Assembly: GCA_021014945.1 (NCBI GenBank)
Contig: MU266327.1
Coordinates: 310,001 to 374,000, forward strand
Length of the DNA stretch: 64,000 bases
Source of the DNA: Leucogyrophana mollusca
Lineage: Eukaryota; Basidiomycota; Agaricomycetes; Boletales
Direction: 5' to 3'
Shown: positions 34,412-44,584 of the stretch, piece by piece
Numbering within the stretch: position 1 is the first letter of the stretch
How the letters are laid out: the number at the start of each line of letters is the position of its first letter
The notes under the pieces: model-generated
Databases searched by the model: none
Told to the model about the DNA's origin: nothing
Seen by the model: only the letters and a program-made list of their open reading frames with translations
Position numbers and translations under genes: made by a program

Positions 34412-36215
34412 CTAACGAGTCCGCGATGGCGGATAGGGAGTTGGGTCAGCCACGTGCAATACAAGTCCCTGCTCCCGCAGGGGCTCGAGCCGCAGCATCG
34501 TGTCGGGTTTGACGGTCCCAGACTTGTTTAGGACAAAAGATTCGAGACTCGAAGGAGAATGCGGACGAGGATCGGTGGAACGTGATGAGAGGGGTGTGCG
34601 GCATCGCGATTCAAGCATGTTCATCACCAGATCTTCCTGAACTCTGAACGGCGGCTGATCTCGACTCCGAGGATGAGACCCATTCAGTTCGAGGCGCTGT
34701 AGGTTTGGAAGCGTGCAGAGATTCTGATCTCCTTGTGCATAGGTAAGAGCTGCGAGTGTCTGATGTGTGATCGCCGACGGATCAGCTGTCCTAAAGTTGA
34801 TTTCGAGCTGGGAGGTAGATCGGATGGAAGATATCAGCTCAATCAAATCGGCTCGAGAACCCAGCTGCAGAGATATCGCAACATCGTCTAACTGCGGAGA
34901 GTGTCGCAGAAAGGAGATAAGGTCGGGAAGGTGGCCATCATGCCCGTTGAACCCAAAACTGCGCAGCACTGGCGCCACGAAACCTGGCATCACGAATCGA
35001 GACGTGTGTAATGTCTTTAAATCCGCGAGCACTACGGCATCTTGATCGGGCCGTGTGGTGGGATGCGCGTCCCATGAGTGTTTATTGACCGAGAGTTCAA
35101 CGAGGTGCGGGCAAGCTCGAAGGATGTCCGATATCTGGGATGTGCTCTGGAAGCTCGTAAGATCCAGCTCCTTGATCTGGCTGCCGATAGTGAGGAGAGG
35201 GGAAGGGTACTCATCAAACGCCCACTTGACATCGTGTAGACGAGGGGCAGAGAGCAATATGGAAGAGATTGTCTCGAGGAGATTTGGGTAGTAAATCATC
35301 GAGGGCGGCGATTCAATGCTGAATGCTTCTAATCGTGTAAATGGGAGTGCCGACGTGAAATCCCACGACACGTCGCCGCCAACGGTGTTGATGAGCCTCA
35401 GCGAACGGATTCGAGCAGAGTGGGCGAACAGCACGGTGGAAGCATCGGCATGGTTGGTAAAGCTGAGGCTCAAGCAAACTGTAAGAGGGAAAGATTTCGA
35501 GCGAGCGAGCCACGCGTTCATGGCATCCAAATTCCCAGAGGCGGGGCGGCTATGGGCGCAAATATTGGCCCAGAGGGATGGGCAACTGTAAACAAAGTCC
35601 TTCCAATCCTTGCTCACGCGACAGAGTAGCACAGGTGCTTCTGTCGTTGTATTATGGCCCGAACCATTGCGACATCCTGATAGCACCTCTTTTAGGTGCA
35701 AGTGTTTGTGGGTCGGGACGCATAGATGGAATATTTTCTCGACCAATTCAGGTGGAAGCAGCGACGCCACTGGATCGACGAGGGAACCCATATGCTGCTC
35801 GCAGGATCAATGCCCGAAAAATGGTGGGGGTCACCCGATCAGCACCACGGGAGTGGCCAATCGAAGCGACACGAAACTCACAAGAATGCTTGGGGTGTAG
35901 CTGGGTATCGCGCACCTTGCTTCGTAGTATGACACTCGAGAGGTTAAGAGCTCACCTCACGGGGAACTCGACTGCGCTCAGCTGTTGGTAGCCTCGTGTT
36001 CGCCGGAGAACCCCGTTCCCCATGCAGGGCTGCGGGCAAGTATTTCAGGGTGACATGAAGACACCTGCATCAATGGATAGGCCGCGCCCAAAGGGTCCCC
36101 ACCTTCGATCGAAAGTTTGGCCTTCTTCATGATCTTAGCCCGAGTTCCGGGATACTTGCGGCGCTCGCGGAGTTTGTAGGCTCGCCGAAACCAGCAACAG
36201 GCTTATTGTATGTAC
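34205..36215. repeat. Segmental duplication unit A1 (F-box segment)
   Basis: About 2 kb similar in sequence and orientation to 39735..41822 and 44824..46950. Homology includes the F-box gene, ~130-180 bp of its 3' flank and ~400 bp of its 5' flank, ending near an ACCAGCAACAGGC motif. Confidence 0.8.
34412..35791 (-). CDS. F-box protein, family A copy 1
   Basis: Probable substrate receptor of an SCF ubiquitin ligase. Single exon, 459 aa. The F-box is at the N-terminus (residues ~10-75: LLPPELVEKIFHLCVP, then LLCRVSKDWKDFVYSCPSLW), with the Leu-Pro start and Trp end usual in the large F-box families of Agaricomycetes. The remainder has irregular leucine-rich segments (IRSLRLINTVGG, LHDVKWAFDEYPSPLLTIG, LVELSVNKHSW, LQRLELNGSHP), likely an LRR-like fold. 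Copies 2 and 3 lie at 40032 and 45067, with closely similar sequence. The three copies differ mainly at the C-terminus; this one ends soon after ADPTPYPPS. No substrate can be inferred. Confidence 0.85.
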   Translation of the reverse strand: MGSLVDPVASLLPPELVEKIFHLCVPTHKHLHLKEVLSGCRNGSGHNTTTEAPVLLCRVSKDWKDFVYSCPSLWANICAHSRPASGNLDAMNAWLARSKSFPLTVCLSLSFTNHADASTVLFAHSARIRSLRLINTVGGDVSWDFTSALPFTRLEAFSIESPPSMIYYPNLLETISSILLSAPRLHDVKWAFDEYPSPLLTIGSQIKELDLTSFQSTSQISDILRACPHLVELSVNKHSWDAHPTTRPDQDAVVLADLKTLHTSRFVMPGFVAPVLRSFGFNGHDGHLPDLISFLRHSPQLDDVAISLQLGSRADLIELISSIRSTSQLEINFRTADPSAITHQTLAALTYAQGDQNLCTLPNLQRLELNGSHPRSRDQPPFRVQEDLVMNMLESRCRTPLSSRSTDPRPHSPSSLESFVLNKSGTVKPDTMLRLEPLREQGLVLHVADPTPYPPSRTR

Positions 36216-36224
36216 ACTTCTCGG
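35792..36224. other. 5' flank of F-box copy A1
   Basis: No gene is seen. Most of it is duplicated upstream of the other two F-box copies, so it probably contains the shared F-box promoter and then the 3' end region of the WKF gene. Confidence 0.5.
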
Positions 36225-37450
36225 TCAACTTGACGTTGGCTGTATTAGCGCATCCAACAATGTTCGTGCTCTCGACTCCCTCATGCCAGTGGGGTTTGGA
36301 CTGCTTGCGGTGGGTGGTGGTGCAGACGATGGTAGCGCAGATGTTGATAGAGTTGGTGCCAGCGCTGGCGGGGACAACGCAGACTTGCATACTTCGATCA
36401 ATTTCTGCGAGGGCTTGAGCATCACCGCGACAGCACGAAGGAACCCATAGGAACACAATGGGACGTACATCTCGTGTCCCGCCCTTCACGTCCGTGAGGT
36501 AGCGCACGAGGAGTGGGACATACGTATCGGGAATCTGTGGTTTGCGTTAAATTGAACGGATAACGACAAGAAGATAATCATTCGTACAGCTTCGTCCGAC
36601 CATGTATTTCGGACTAGCCAGTTTTGCCTTGCTTTATTAAATTTCCAGCCAGAAGGGTCTTCGAAGCACTCAGACGCATAGCATAGTGCTGGTTGTCCGA
36701 TGGGAGCGTTACTTGGGTCAGCGGTGCTGACTAGGAGTTAAGGTAGCATTCAGCAGAAGATTTGGACTTACCCTTGCGACTCTGCTCAGAAAGCGTTGTA
36801 TCTTTTGCGGGATCCGGATAAGCGGGATCGACATCTCTTCGTTTCTTCTTAGTTTTCTTCGGGGGTTGGTCTGCCTGGAGTTCAGCGCCTTCCTCTGGCT
36901 CACTACGGTCTTTCCGCTTGCGCTTCTTGTCCTTCACACCATCTGCGACGCCGCTGGTCTCCAAGGTTGCGGTATCTGCCTCGACCAGGGATGACTTGAG
37001 GTCCTTCTTATCCTTTTTCTTCTTCCTGGTCACATCCGTTGCGTCATCTTTCTCCTTCTCGTCGTTGGCATAGCTATCCTTGGTGGCTTCACCATTTGCC
37101 CGCTTGCCCTCTTCTCGATTCCGATGCTTCTTCTTTGTCTTGTCTTTCTGAGTATCATCTGCAGTGTATTGTAAGTCAGCGATACAGTGATCTTCGAACA
37201 CATTGGTGGACAGACGTGTAGAACGGTCGAGTGGTTTACTCTCCTCTGCAGCCATAGTCTCCTGGTCTTTCTTCCGTCTCTTCGACCTTTTCGTGTCTTC
37301 GACAAATTCTTTGACGGTATTCTGACCAGAGATGTCGTCTTCTTTTTCCTTTTGTGCGGCTACTGCGGCTTCCCCATCTCCATCCACTGCTTTGACCTTC
37401 TTAGAGCGTTTCCGTATAACGTCCTTCGCAGGTGTAATTGTGGCAGACAT
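36225..37450 (-). CDS. WKF-domain nucleolar protein (C7orf50-like)
   Basis: Predicted nucleolar protein with a C-terminal WKF domain, as in human C7orf50. Model: complement(join(36225..36404, 36469..36534, 36588..36730, 36772..37450)), 355 aa. The N-terminal ~225 residues are extremely Lys/Glu-rich with many KKKK/KRKRK runs. The WKF domain reads CFEDPSGWKFNKARQNWLVR, then NTWSDEAIPDTYVPLLVRYL, then TDVKGGTRD, and continues KLIEVCKSAL. The 41 bp intron 36731..36771 is short; the acceptor of the last intron could be nine bases upstream or downstream without changing phase. A further 57 bp intron (37159..37215) is possible. Fragments of both ends of this gene recur at 50.5 and 51.7 kb. Confidence 0.8.
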
Positions 37451-37528
37451 TATTGAAATGTCCAAGCTGAAGCGCTGAAATCTAAAGCGTCTTAACCGAG
37501 TGACGCGCTTTACTTGGGCTGAAGCTGA

Positions 37529-37556
37529 GTTCAACGTTCAACGTTCAACGTTCAAT
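37529..37556. repeat. Heptamer tandem repeat (GTTCAAC) x4
   Basis: Four consecutive near-perfect copies of GTTCAAC, about 80 bp upstream of the WKF start codon. The homologous upstream DNA at about 51830 has only one such unit, so it expanded here. Confidence 0.8.
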
Positions 37557-37759
37557 GTCAAAATGGAGACGACCGCGCTATTCACACATGCACATACATA
37601 AATTGTCGTGACAGTGATGCATGAAGGTACTGCGTATTGCCCGACCAGTGCTGCTATACCCGACACTCTGACGCCTCAAAAGCCTAATACCTCTAGCTAG
37701 AGCTATAGGGCATGTACTATGTGCATGGACGTTGGGCTTGAGATTGGCATCCAGCTTGA

Positions 37760-39791
37760 AGCTGAGCTCGAGGCCCGGGGATGCGACGGAGACATGTAAC
37801 TTTTCCTGATACTTCCGTGTCACTGAACCGCTTGACGCTGGACTCGCAGGTAGCATACATGCAAGATGGGTGGGGTACGGTATTTACAGGCACATTGCGG
37901 GGTGCTGGCTCATGAACACTAGGGAAAGCACTTGTATCAAGTGTGCTGACCTGGACTCCACTAGTGGCGACATACCATCGGTCGTCGTATATCGTAGCGA
38001 CGTCGACGTCGTGATTCGTGGACATTCTTATGTTTCTACGACTAGTCTCGACGGTCACGTTTTGGCATTTGCAATCGTATGGGAGCGCAATATTGAATCG
38101 CTGATCCAAACAATATGAGTGCAGATGAGTAACCCCCCCTCCGCTAGCCAGTCCCAACAAGGTTTACAAGGTCTACAGAAGGTATTCAAAGCAGTTGACC
38201 ACGCGGGACCCGCTCTATCCCTCGAGCTAGCAGCAAGCTACCCTGTCAGCTGGATCCACAATGAGAGTTTGCAACCTGACCCCTTCGCGAACCTTGGGGA
38301 ACATCTTCGGCGGTAGCGTGCAGGCAGGTGGCGGCGGAGCGCCAGTCGACGAAGGTGAAAGGATCAATAGCTGCAAAGAGGGCTTCGTATTCGTAATTAT
38401 CGGCGTCGGAAAGCTCATTAACGCATGCAAGGTTGGCGAACTCGGTGATACGCGTTGAAGGGAAATCGTTTTAGAAGGTGGCCGCCAGATAAACGGCCTT
38501 ACCAGTAACGCTGTCCACTAGGTAGGCTCTACCGTTGCTATCGGTCCTACGAGCCTGGCCGCGAGCATGGGTGACGGGGTTGGACGTGGTACTGGGAGCG
38601 TTCGCATTGCGAGCGTTTTTCTTAGCCTTTAACCTCGTTAAAACTTTTTCGCGTTTTCCCGCCATTCCTCCTCCTTCGGCCCAGCAAGTGTCCTTGGTGT
38701 GACCGGTCTTACCGCAGTTTGCGTTCGAGCATATAGTCGCACTATTACGCCTATTGTTGTTCTTCGTGGCAGCTGTGAGTGCGGTTGCGGACCAGTTATC
38801 GCTATCGATGATTTGCTGTTCTATGTCGAGGCGATGACGAATATCTGCGGACGTGAAGGGGCTGTCGTGTGTACTGGCCGCGAGGAGATTTACAACCTGG
38901 TCGTGAACGTTCGATAGGTCGCCGGACAGAGCGTGAAGCATTGCGGCCGATAGGAAGGTGTCTTTGGTCGGTATTCCGATTGCGAAAATGCGTCGTACGA
39001 GGTCAGATAGCATGGCGCTAGTGTCTGACAGAGGGACCGAACGATGATAACGTAGTGCGAATACCTGCTGTATGAGCAATATCTGCTCAATTGGCCTGAC
39101 TCTGACATGCCGCTCAAGCATAGTCGACCATGCTACTTTCGCGTTGGTTTCTGCATTGATGAATTTTCCTTCGTTCAGGGTGCATTTGAGGCGCATTGAT
39201 CCGATTATAGCGCGGTTATTCATGTCCCAGTAATATGCCGACGTAGGGTCGAGTCGAGCGTCGGGACGCGATACCTCGCCGGTGATGTACCCTCCGAGAT
39301 GTGACGCGAAAAGCGCATCCCGGAAGCGGGTAGACCATTCAGTCCAGTTGCTTTTGTCTTTATCGAGCAGTGGGAGTTCTTCTAGAATAGCCATGTCGAT
39401 GTACTCTTCTGTGATGGGCGGAGCGAACAATCTCGGCGGAGGGTTATTGTCGCGGATGAACACGTTGACTGGGTCTTCGATAGCTTGTCGTTCTTCTGGG
39501 AATGCGACAGGATTCGGAGCGCGCTCTTGCTCCTGCCTCTCGTACATGTCGTCTTCTCCTGCTGGTACAGCGGGCGGTTGGCCAGACGCACTATGAGGAC
39601 GACGGGGAAGCATGATGGTCGATGTGAAAGAGAAGAGTTTCCTGGCGTTCGTGGTTGAAGACGCCCGGAAAGGAAAAAGACCACCGACGATAAGACGGTG
39701 ACGTCAGTGATTACGCCGACCTTGCTAGATGGAGTTTGCAACCTGCAATTGGCCCGCGCTTGCTTGTGGTTGTGAGTGATCCAGTCCATGA
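37760..39791 (+). pseudogene. F-box family B pseudogene, deleted and interrupted by a retroelement fragment
   Basis: A broken relative of the intact gene at 52083..53667. The homology opens in the 5' flank, skips about 300 bp that in the intact gene encode the whole F-box and the first intron, and resumes at the GCAGG-TAGCATACA point. It then runs through SVVVYRSDVDVVIRGHSY and TTSLDGHVLAFAIVWERN. The second donor is mutated (ATGAGT instead of GTGAGT). At 38279 the match stops inside a retroelement fragment and continues at 39732..~39791 (CCTGCAATTGGCCCGCGC, TGATCCAGTCCATGA). It cannot encode an F-box protein. Confidence 0.8.
38279..39731 (-). mobile_element. Truncated Ty1/copia-type retrotransposon fragment (gag and start of pol)
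   Basis: The frame at 38471..39613 (380 aa) is a Ty1/copia Gag: a UBN2/DUF4219-like core (NWTEWSTRFRDALFASHLGG, then WSTMLERHV) and one CCHC zinc knuckle, CSNANCGKTGHTKDTCW. After its TAA stop the same frame continues NDFPSTRITEFANLAC and DNYEYEALFAAIDPF, typical of the segment before the protease in fungal copia polyproteins, then breaks off at about 38279. No protease, integrase, reverse transcriptase or LTR is present. The fragment is bounded by a 14 bp direct repeat (38265..38278 and 39732..39745). Whether the Gag frame is still expressed is unknown. Confidence 0.8.
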
Positions 39792-41822
39792 AGCTCAGAC
39801 AGACTGATGGGCATTTAGATTGGGAAATTAGCCTTGATACACATACAATCATGATGTTTTCGTTCAGAGGAAGCTTGGCACTCAGCATCTTGGTTAAACT
39901 GGCAAAGCCGGGAGGAAATGATAAAGACTTATCTACTTGGACCACTTGTGCGAAGGGAAAAAACCAAAAAAACCATCAAAAGACCTAGGAGGTGAAGCGG
40001 GTTTACGCTGTGTATCTATCTGTCGACCGCCCTAACGGAGTCCGCGGTGGTATGGTGGGTAGGGAGTTGGGTCAGCCACATGCAATACAAGTCCCTGCTC
40101 CTGCAAGTGCTCGAGTCGCAGCATCGTGTCAAGTTTGGCGGTCCCAGACTTGTTTAGGACAAAGGATTTGAGACTCAAAGGAGATTGCGGACGAGGATCG
40201 GTGGAAAGTGACGAGACGGGTGCGCGACATCGTGACTCAAGCATGCTCATCACCAGGTCCTCCTGAATTCTGAACGGCGGCTGGCCTCGACTCTGAGGAT
40301 GAGACCCATTCAATTCGAGGCGCTGTAGGTTTGGAAGTATGCAGATGTTCTGGTCTCCCTGTGCATAGGTAAGAGCTGCGAGTGTTTGATGCGTGATTGC
40401 AGACGGATCAGCTGTCCTAAAGTTGATTTCGAGTTGGGAAATAGACTGAATGGAAGATATCAGCTCGGTCAGATCGGCTCGAGAGTCCAGCTGCAGAGAT
40501 ACCGCAACGTCGTCTAAATGCGGAGAGTGTCGTAGAAAGGAGATAAGGCTGGGAAGGTGGCCATCATGCCCGCTGAATCCAACACTACGCAGCACTGGCG
40601 CCACGAAACCTGGCATCGAGAATTGAGACGTGTGTAATATCTTTAAATCCGCGAGCACCACAGCATCTTGGTTGGGCTGTGTGGCGGGATGTGCCCATGA
40701 GTGCTTATTGACTGAGAGTTCAACGAGGTGCGGGCAAGATCGAAGGATATCCGATATCTCGGATGTGTTGTGGAAGCTCGTAAGATCCAACTCCTTGATC
40801 TGGCTACCGATAGCGAGGAGAGGGGATGGGTATTCATCAAACGCCCACTTGACATCGTGTAGACGAGGGGCAGAGAGCAGTATGGGAGTGACTGTCTTGA
40901 AGAGCTTTGGGTGGTGAATCATTGAGGATGGTGATTCAATACTGAACGCTTCCAATTGTGTAAATGGGAGTGCCGGCGCGAAATTCCGCGACACGTCACC
41001 AGCGATGTTGATGAGGCTCAGCGAACGGATTCGAGCAGAGTGAGCGAACAGTGCAGTGAAAGCACCAGTGTGGTTGGTAAAGCTGAGGCTCAGGCAAACT
41101 GTAAGAGGGAAAGACCCCGAGCGAACGAGCCACGCGTTCATGGCATCCAAATTCCCAAAGGCGGGATGGCTATGGGCGCAAATATTGGCCCAGAGGGCTG
41201 GGCAGCTGTAAACAAGGTCCTTCCAGTCCTTGCTCACGCGGCAGAGCAACACAGGCGCTTCTGTCGTTGTATTATGGCCTGAACCATTGCGGCATCCTGT
41301 TATCACCTCTGCTAGGTGCAAGTGTTTGTGGGTCGGAACACATAGATGGAATATTTTCTCCACCAATTCGGATGGAAGCAGCGACGTCACTGGATCAACG
41401 AGGGAGCCCATGTTCTACTCGCAGGATCGACGCCCAAAAAATGATGGGGATCAGCACCGCAGGAGTGGCCAACCGAGGCGGGACGAAACTCACAAGAATG
41501 CTTGGGATGTAGTCGGGTATCGCGCCCCTTGTTTCGTAGCATGACCCTCGAGAGGTTGAATGCTCGCTCCAGGAGGAACTCGGCTGCGCTCAGCTGCTAG
41601 TAGTCCCGTGTTCGCCGGAGAATCCCGTTCCCCATGTACGCGCAAGTGATTCGGTATAGCATGAAGACATCTCCCAGGGGATAGGCCATGTCCAAAGTGC
41701 TCCCGCCTTCGATCGAAAGTTTGTTCGTGATCTTGATTCGAGTTCAAGTTCCGGGACACTTGAGACGTTCGCGGAGTTTTAGGCTCCCCGAAACCAGCAA
41801 CAGGCTAATTAATGTATGTACA
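39735..41822. repeat. Segmental duplication unit A2 (F-box segment)
   Basis: Second copy of the ~2 kb F-box segment. Its left edge carries a piece of the F-box B gene (TTGCAACCTGCAATTGGCCC, to GATCCAGTCCATGA), which is also at the left edge of unit A3. The right edge lies near the ACCAGCAACAGGC motif at about 41800. Confidence 0.8.
40032..41411 (-). CDS. F-box protein, family A copy 2
   Basis: Intact single-exon F-box gene, 459 aa, the same length as copy 1 but with a small deletion in the middle and a different last few residues (PYPPYHRGLR). F-box: LLPSELVEKIFHLCVP with LLCRVSKDWKDLVYSCPALW. The leucine-rich body is conserved (IRSLSLINIAGDV, LHDVKWAFDEYPSPLLAIG, LVELSVNKHSW). Many differences from copies 1 and 3 are conservative, which suggests that all three have been kept under protein-level selection (inference; needs a codon-based test). 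Confidence 0.85.
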   Translation of the reverse strand: MGSLVDPVTSLLPSELVEKIFHLCVPTHKHLHLAEVITGCRNGSGHNTTTEAPVLLCRVSKDWKDLVYSCPALWANICAHSHPAFGNLDAMNAWLVRSGSFPLTVCLSLSFTNHTGAFTALFAHSARIRSLSLINIAGDVSRNFAPALPFTQLEAFSIESPSSMIHHPKLFKTVTPILLSAPRLHDVKWAFDEYPSPLLAIGSQIKELDLTSFHNTSEISDILRSCPHLVELSVNKHSWAHPATQPNQDAVVLADLKILHTSQFSMPGFVAPVLRSVGFSGHDGHLPSLISFLRHSPHLDDVAVSLQLDSRADLTELISSIQSISQLEINFRTADPSAITHQTLAALTYAQGDQNICILPNLQRLELNGSHPQSRGQPPFRIQEDLVMSMLESRCRAPVSSLSTDPRPQSPLSLKSFVLNKSGTAKLDTMLRLEHLQEQGLVLHVADPTPYPPYHRGLR

Positions 41823-42300
41823 CTGTAAGTACTGAGGGTGGGCAATCTCTGCAACGACCGGTCCGTTTCACCATATTCTTCATCGGAATCGTGATGTGGT
41901 GGACAGCGCATAAGTACATACTTTTCGGACTTGAGACGAAGCGTATTCTTCGGAGTCGAACAAGCCAGGTTCCACCTGCCGTAGCTGCCATGCTTGCCTT
42001 TTGCTTCTTTCGATGGAAGCGTAGCACTCCCGGTTCAGAAGTTCGTCGTCGTCGTGCTCGAACCCGGCGTAGTGCGATAGACAGTCCTCGTATACAGATT
42101 CCTCGTCGTCATCAGACGAGTCATGACAGTAGGCAACAGCTTCCTGAGAGATATTGAATTGTCAGGCCACCGTGACGGATACCAGAGCAGCCCGTACTTA
42201 CAGTTTTGGCCATGCAGGTGCGCTTGGGGCCGAAAGAGACCCTACGACTCCTGCGGTGCTTCCGTGGACCGAGGTAGGTAGGATAGTCGGCAAAGCGCAT
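41744..42300 (-). CDS. Putative small acidic protein, unknown function
   Basis: Not a recognised family. Three exons join in phase: complement(join(41744..41848, 41922..42143, 42202..42300)), about 141 aa. The ATG at 42300 follows a likely 5' untranslated intron (GTATGT...CATCTAG), because the upstream frame has a stop. Exon 1 reads MRFADYPTYLGPRKHRRSRR and exon 2 is acidic: SSDDDEESVYEDCLSHYAGF, then ECYASIERSKRQAWQLRQVE. Intron 42144..42201 (GTAAGT...TCTCAG) is strong. The last exon lies in the right edge of repeat unit A2, so the C-terminus may have been altered by the duplication. Confidence 0.4.
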
Positions 42301-43870
42301 AACCTAGATGAAAATCAGATCGCCTATCGTTTGGCACTGACCAATGTGGACATACCTTCTCTTTCTTCCCGCCCCGTCAACGCTCGTTCGCGGAGAATAT
42401 ACTAGCGTCGAGGAAGAACCGGAGGACATGTCCCCCACGAGAGTCTCATCAAGGGATACCGCTGAACCCCTTAAGCGTCAAAACCAGTACTTGAGGGAGA
42501 GCAGGCAAGCTCGAGACGCGTTGCCACCTTTGGGGAGCTTGAGTTTTTGGAGAAGTTTGATGCGCAGGATAGGGTTCCGGTGAGGACCAGTGGTCGCGAT
42601 CATGGTGCCTGTAGCCATGGCGAATACGGAAGCTGAGTTTTAGTGGGGGTGGGGGATATATCCACAGTAACAGTGTTACCAGCCCGACGGGTAAGTCGCG
42701 GGATCTGACCAAAGACAACTCTTGGACGTACCAAGCGCAAATTGCCCCTGACCTATCCGGGGGGCCTTGCTCATACAGTTTGAGCGCGGATACTGCGAGT
42801 CGGATGCAGCTGATCCATTCGCACAAATAGATAAACTCGCCTCCTCGTGATGAGGCTACGCGAATAATGGGGGTGGGGTTTCCGGGGACGACGAACCATC
42901 CCCACAGCTGGGATGCCATACTTATATGCTTCTACACCAATATTTCGCGTGTGGGCTTTGACGAGTGGCACACTCCCCAAAACCGAGGTGGACGTATTTG
43001 CCACTGTCACATCCCTGGAAGCATTCGTGGTTCTGCATGGTGCACCGATTGAAATATGGACACTAGGATGAGGTTGCTGCGAGCCTTCAGTCAGCACGAG
43101 GCTGATGCGGATATGAGAGCGGGACCGCGTACCCTCAGGACAATTACATGAAATACCTTGTGGTCGCGGGATCGTCCCGCTTGGTGCCCGCCGGTATTTG
43201 CCGGCGCCTACCAACACCCCGCCTCACCCCGCCCTCTTTCGCACAAAGCATGAGGTACAAAATTCCTGCTTCTGAACCTTTCTGACCTCGGCGAATGGAA
43301 TCATGAGCAGATGGATAAGATCAGCAAATCCGGCTTGCCTAGAAATGATGCCTGCCAGAGGCATTGTGACCGCCAGCCGACTTTCGGGCATAAGAATCTG
43401 CATGCCTCATCCTGAGATTCCCAAAGATCTCGAACCTTTTAGGGGGAGTTTATCTGCCAACGAGGACGTTTAGCTTTGCAAAAACGTAGGAGGGGTTGTA
43501 AGTAACCCACATGCACAAGGGGATGAGACGACTTTTGCGGCATAATCGACTCGGACATCTCGAAGGCCGCCGAAGGCAGGTTCGGCCTCGGGGATCGAAT
43601 GGCAAAATCTGCCCCTGGCCGAGGCTGAAGACGTCCTCAGATCCTACCTAGGGATGTGACCCACCGGTGCTGTTATACCTGACCCACCCGTTACACCATA
43701 CCCCGACTAGGGGGAGAGGTGGGTCTGCTATTTTGCACATAAGAATAAAGGGCTCTGGCAACTTAGAATTCTTAAGTCAGTCTCAGCACCTCAGTGCCCG
43801 TCCGAGGTGCTACCAATTCCCTTTTTTACACCCCTTTATCCCTTACCCTTTTTTTAGAACAGAGAATTTG
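42301..43870. other. Long stretch without a supported gene
   Basis: Frames of up to ~155 codons occur on the minus strand (42449..42919, 42771..43217) but show no recognisable domain or coherent splicing. The last ~200 bp resemble a core promoter (AATAAAGGG near 43742, pyrimidine-rich run before 43860) leading into the secreted-protein remnant. Confidence 0.45.
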
Positions 43871-44500
43871 ATGCTTCTCAAGCTATCCGCCGTCATCCTC
43901 GCCGCTGCTACGGCATCAGCGCCGCGGTCGCTGTCGAGCGCGACATAGGGCCACCCCCTTACAACCCGAATCCCTACTACAACATTGAACTCTATCCTGG
44001 ATACAACTTGTCAGGCAAGCCGGAACATCACACCACTCTCTTCTCCCCTCCAAGCAATCAGTTAATCCAACATGAATGTTCCGTCTGCATGACGCACAAA
44101 TACATGACCGAAAAAAATGCAAAGCACACCGGTCTGTACTCGTTCAAGTACACAACGCAAGATTATCACAAGGGCAAGATAGTTTCGATGAATCTCCGTT
44201 TGTACTCTTCTGCAGACTGCAAGCATGAGCTCCGTACGTGCGTATGATAATTCTCCCTTGCGTTGTTTTGATCTGGTTTTGTGCGGTCCTTGTCCCCAGA
44301 TAATTGGACAAATTCTTGGATTGAAAGATGGATGCCACCGTATTTTGTTGGCGCAAAGTCCCACAAGGTCTGTGGCACATATTAATGGTACGAGTGTTGT
44401 TGGGAGGTGTCTGCCGTTCCGTTAAACCATTTTGCAGATCTGACGGTGTCTGGAAACTGTCCGAAGAACCTGGTAGAGCTGTACGGATAGATTTGCGTTT
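43871..44500 (+). pseudogene. Frameshifted gene for a small secreted protein
   Basis: An ATG at 43871 opens a signal peptide (MLLKLSAVILAAATASA), but the frame stops after 25 codons. A one-base shift near 43918 gives a long continuation: AVAVERDIGPPPYNPNPYY, then YPGYNLSGKPEHHTTLFSPP, a CSVC motif, then YKTMTEKN-like charged sequence and KIVSMNLRLYSSADCKHEL. This frame reaches a GTACGT donor near 44232. After a possible ~65 bp intron the sequence NWTNSWIERWMPPYF follows before decaying. The family is not recognised. Either it is a recent pseudogene or a sequencing error at one base hides an intact gene. Confidence 0.5.
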
Positions 44501-44584
44501 GAGGAGCATAATTTAGCAACTGGACTGCCGTGGCGAAACTAGCCCCTAAATGACTGTGGCACCTGGCAAGGTCAAGTCTTGACT

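Noticed and set aside
42449..43217. Minus-strand frames of ~150 codons as genes
   Set aside because: They overlap in different frames, have no recognised motif and no consistent exon joins; probably noncoding or decayed.
43560..43600. GGTTCGG-like stretch as a tRNA B box
   Set aside because: No matching A box, acceptor stem or anticodon arm could be drawn.
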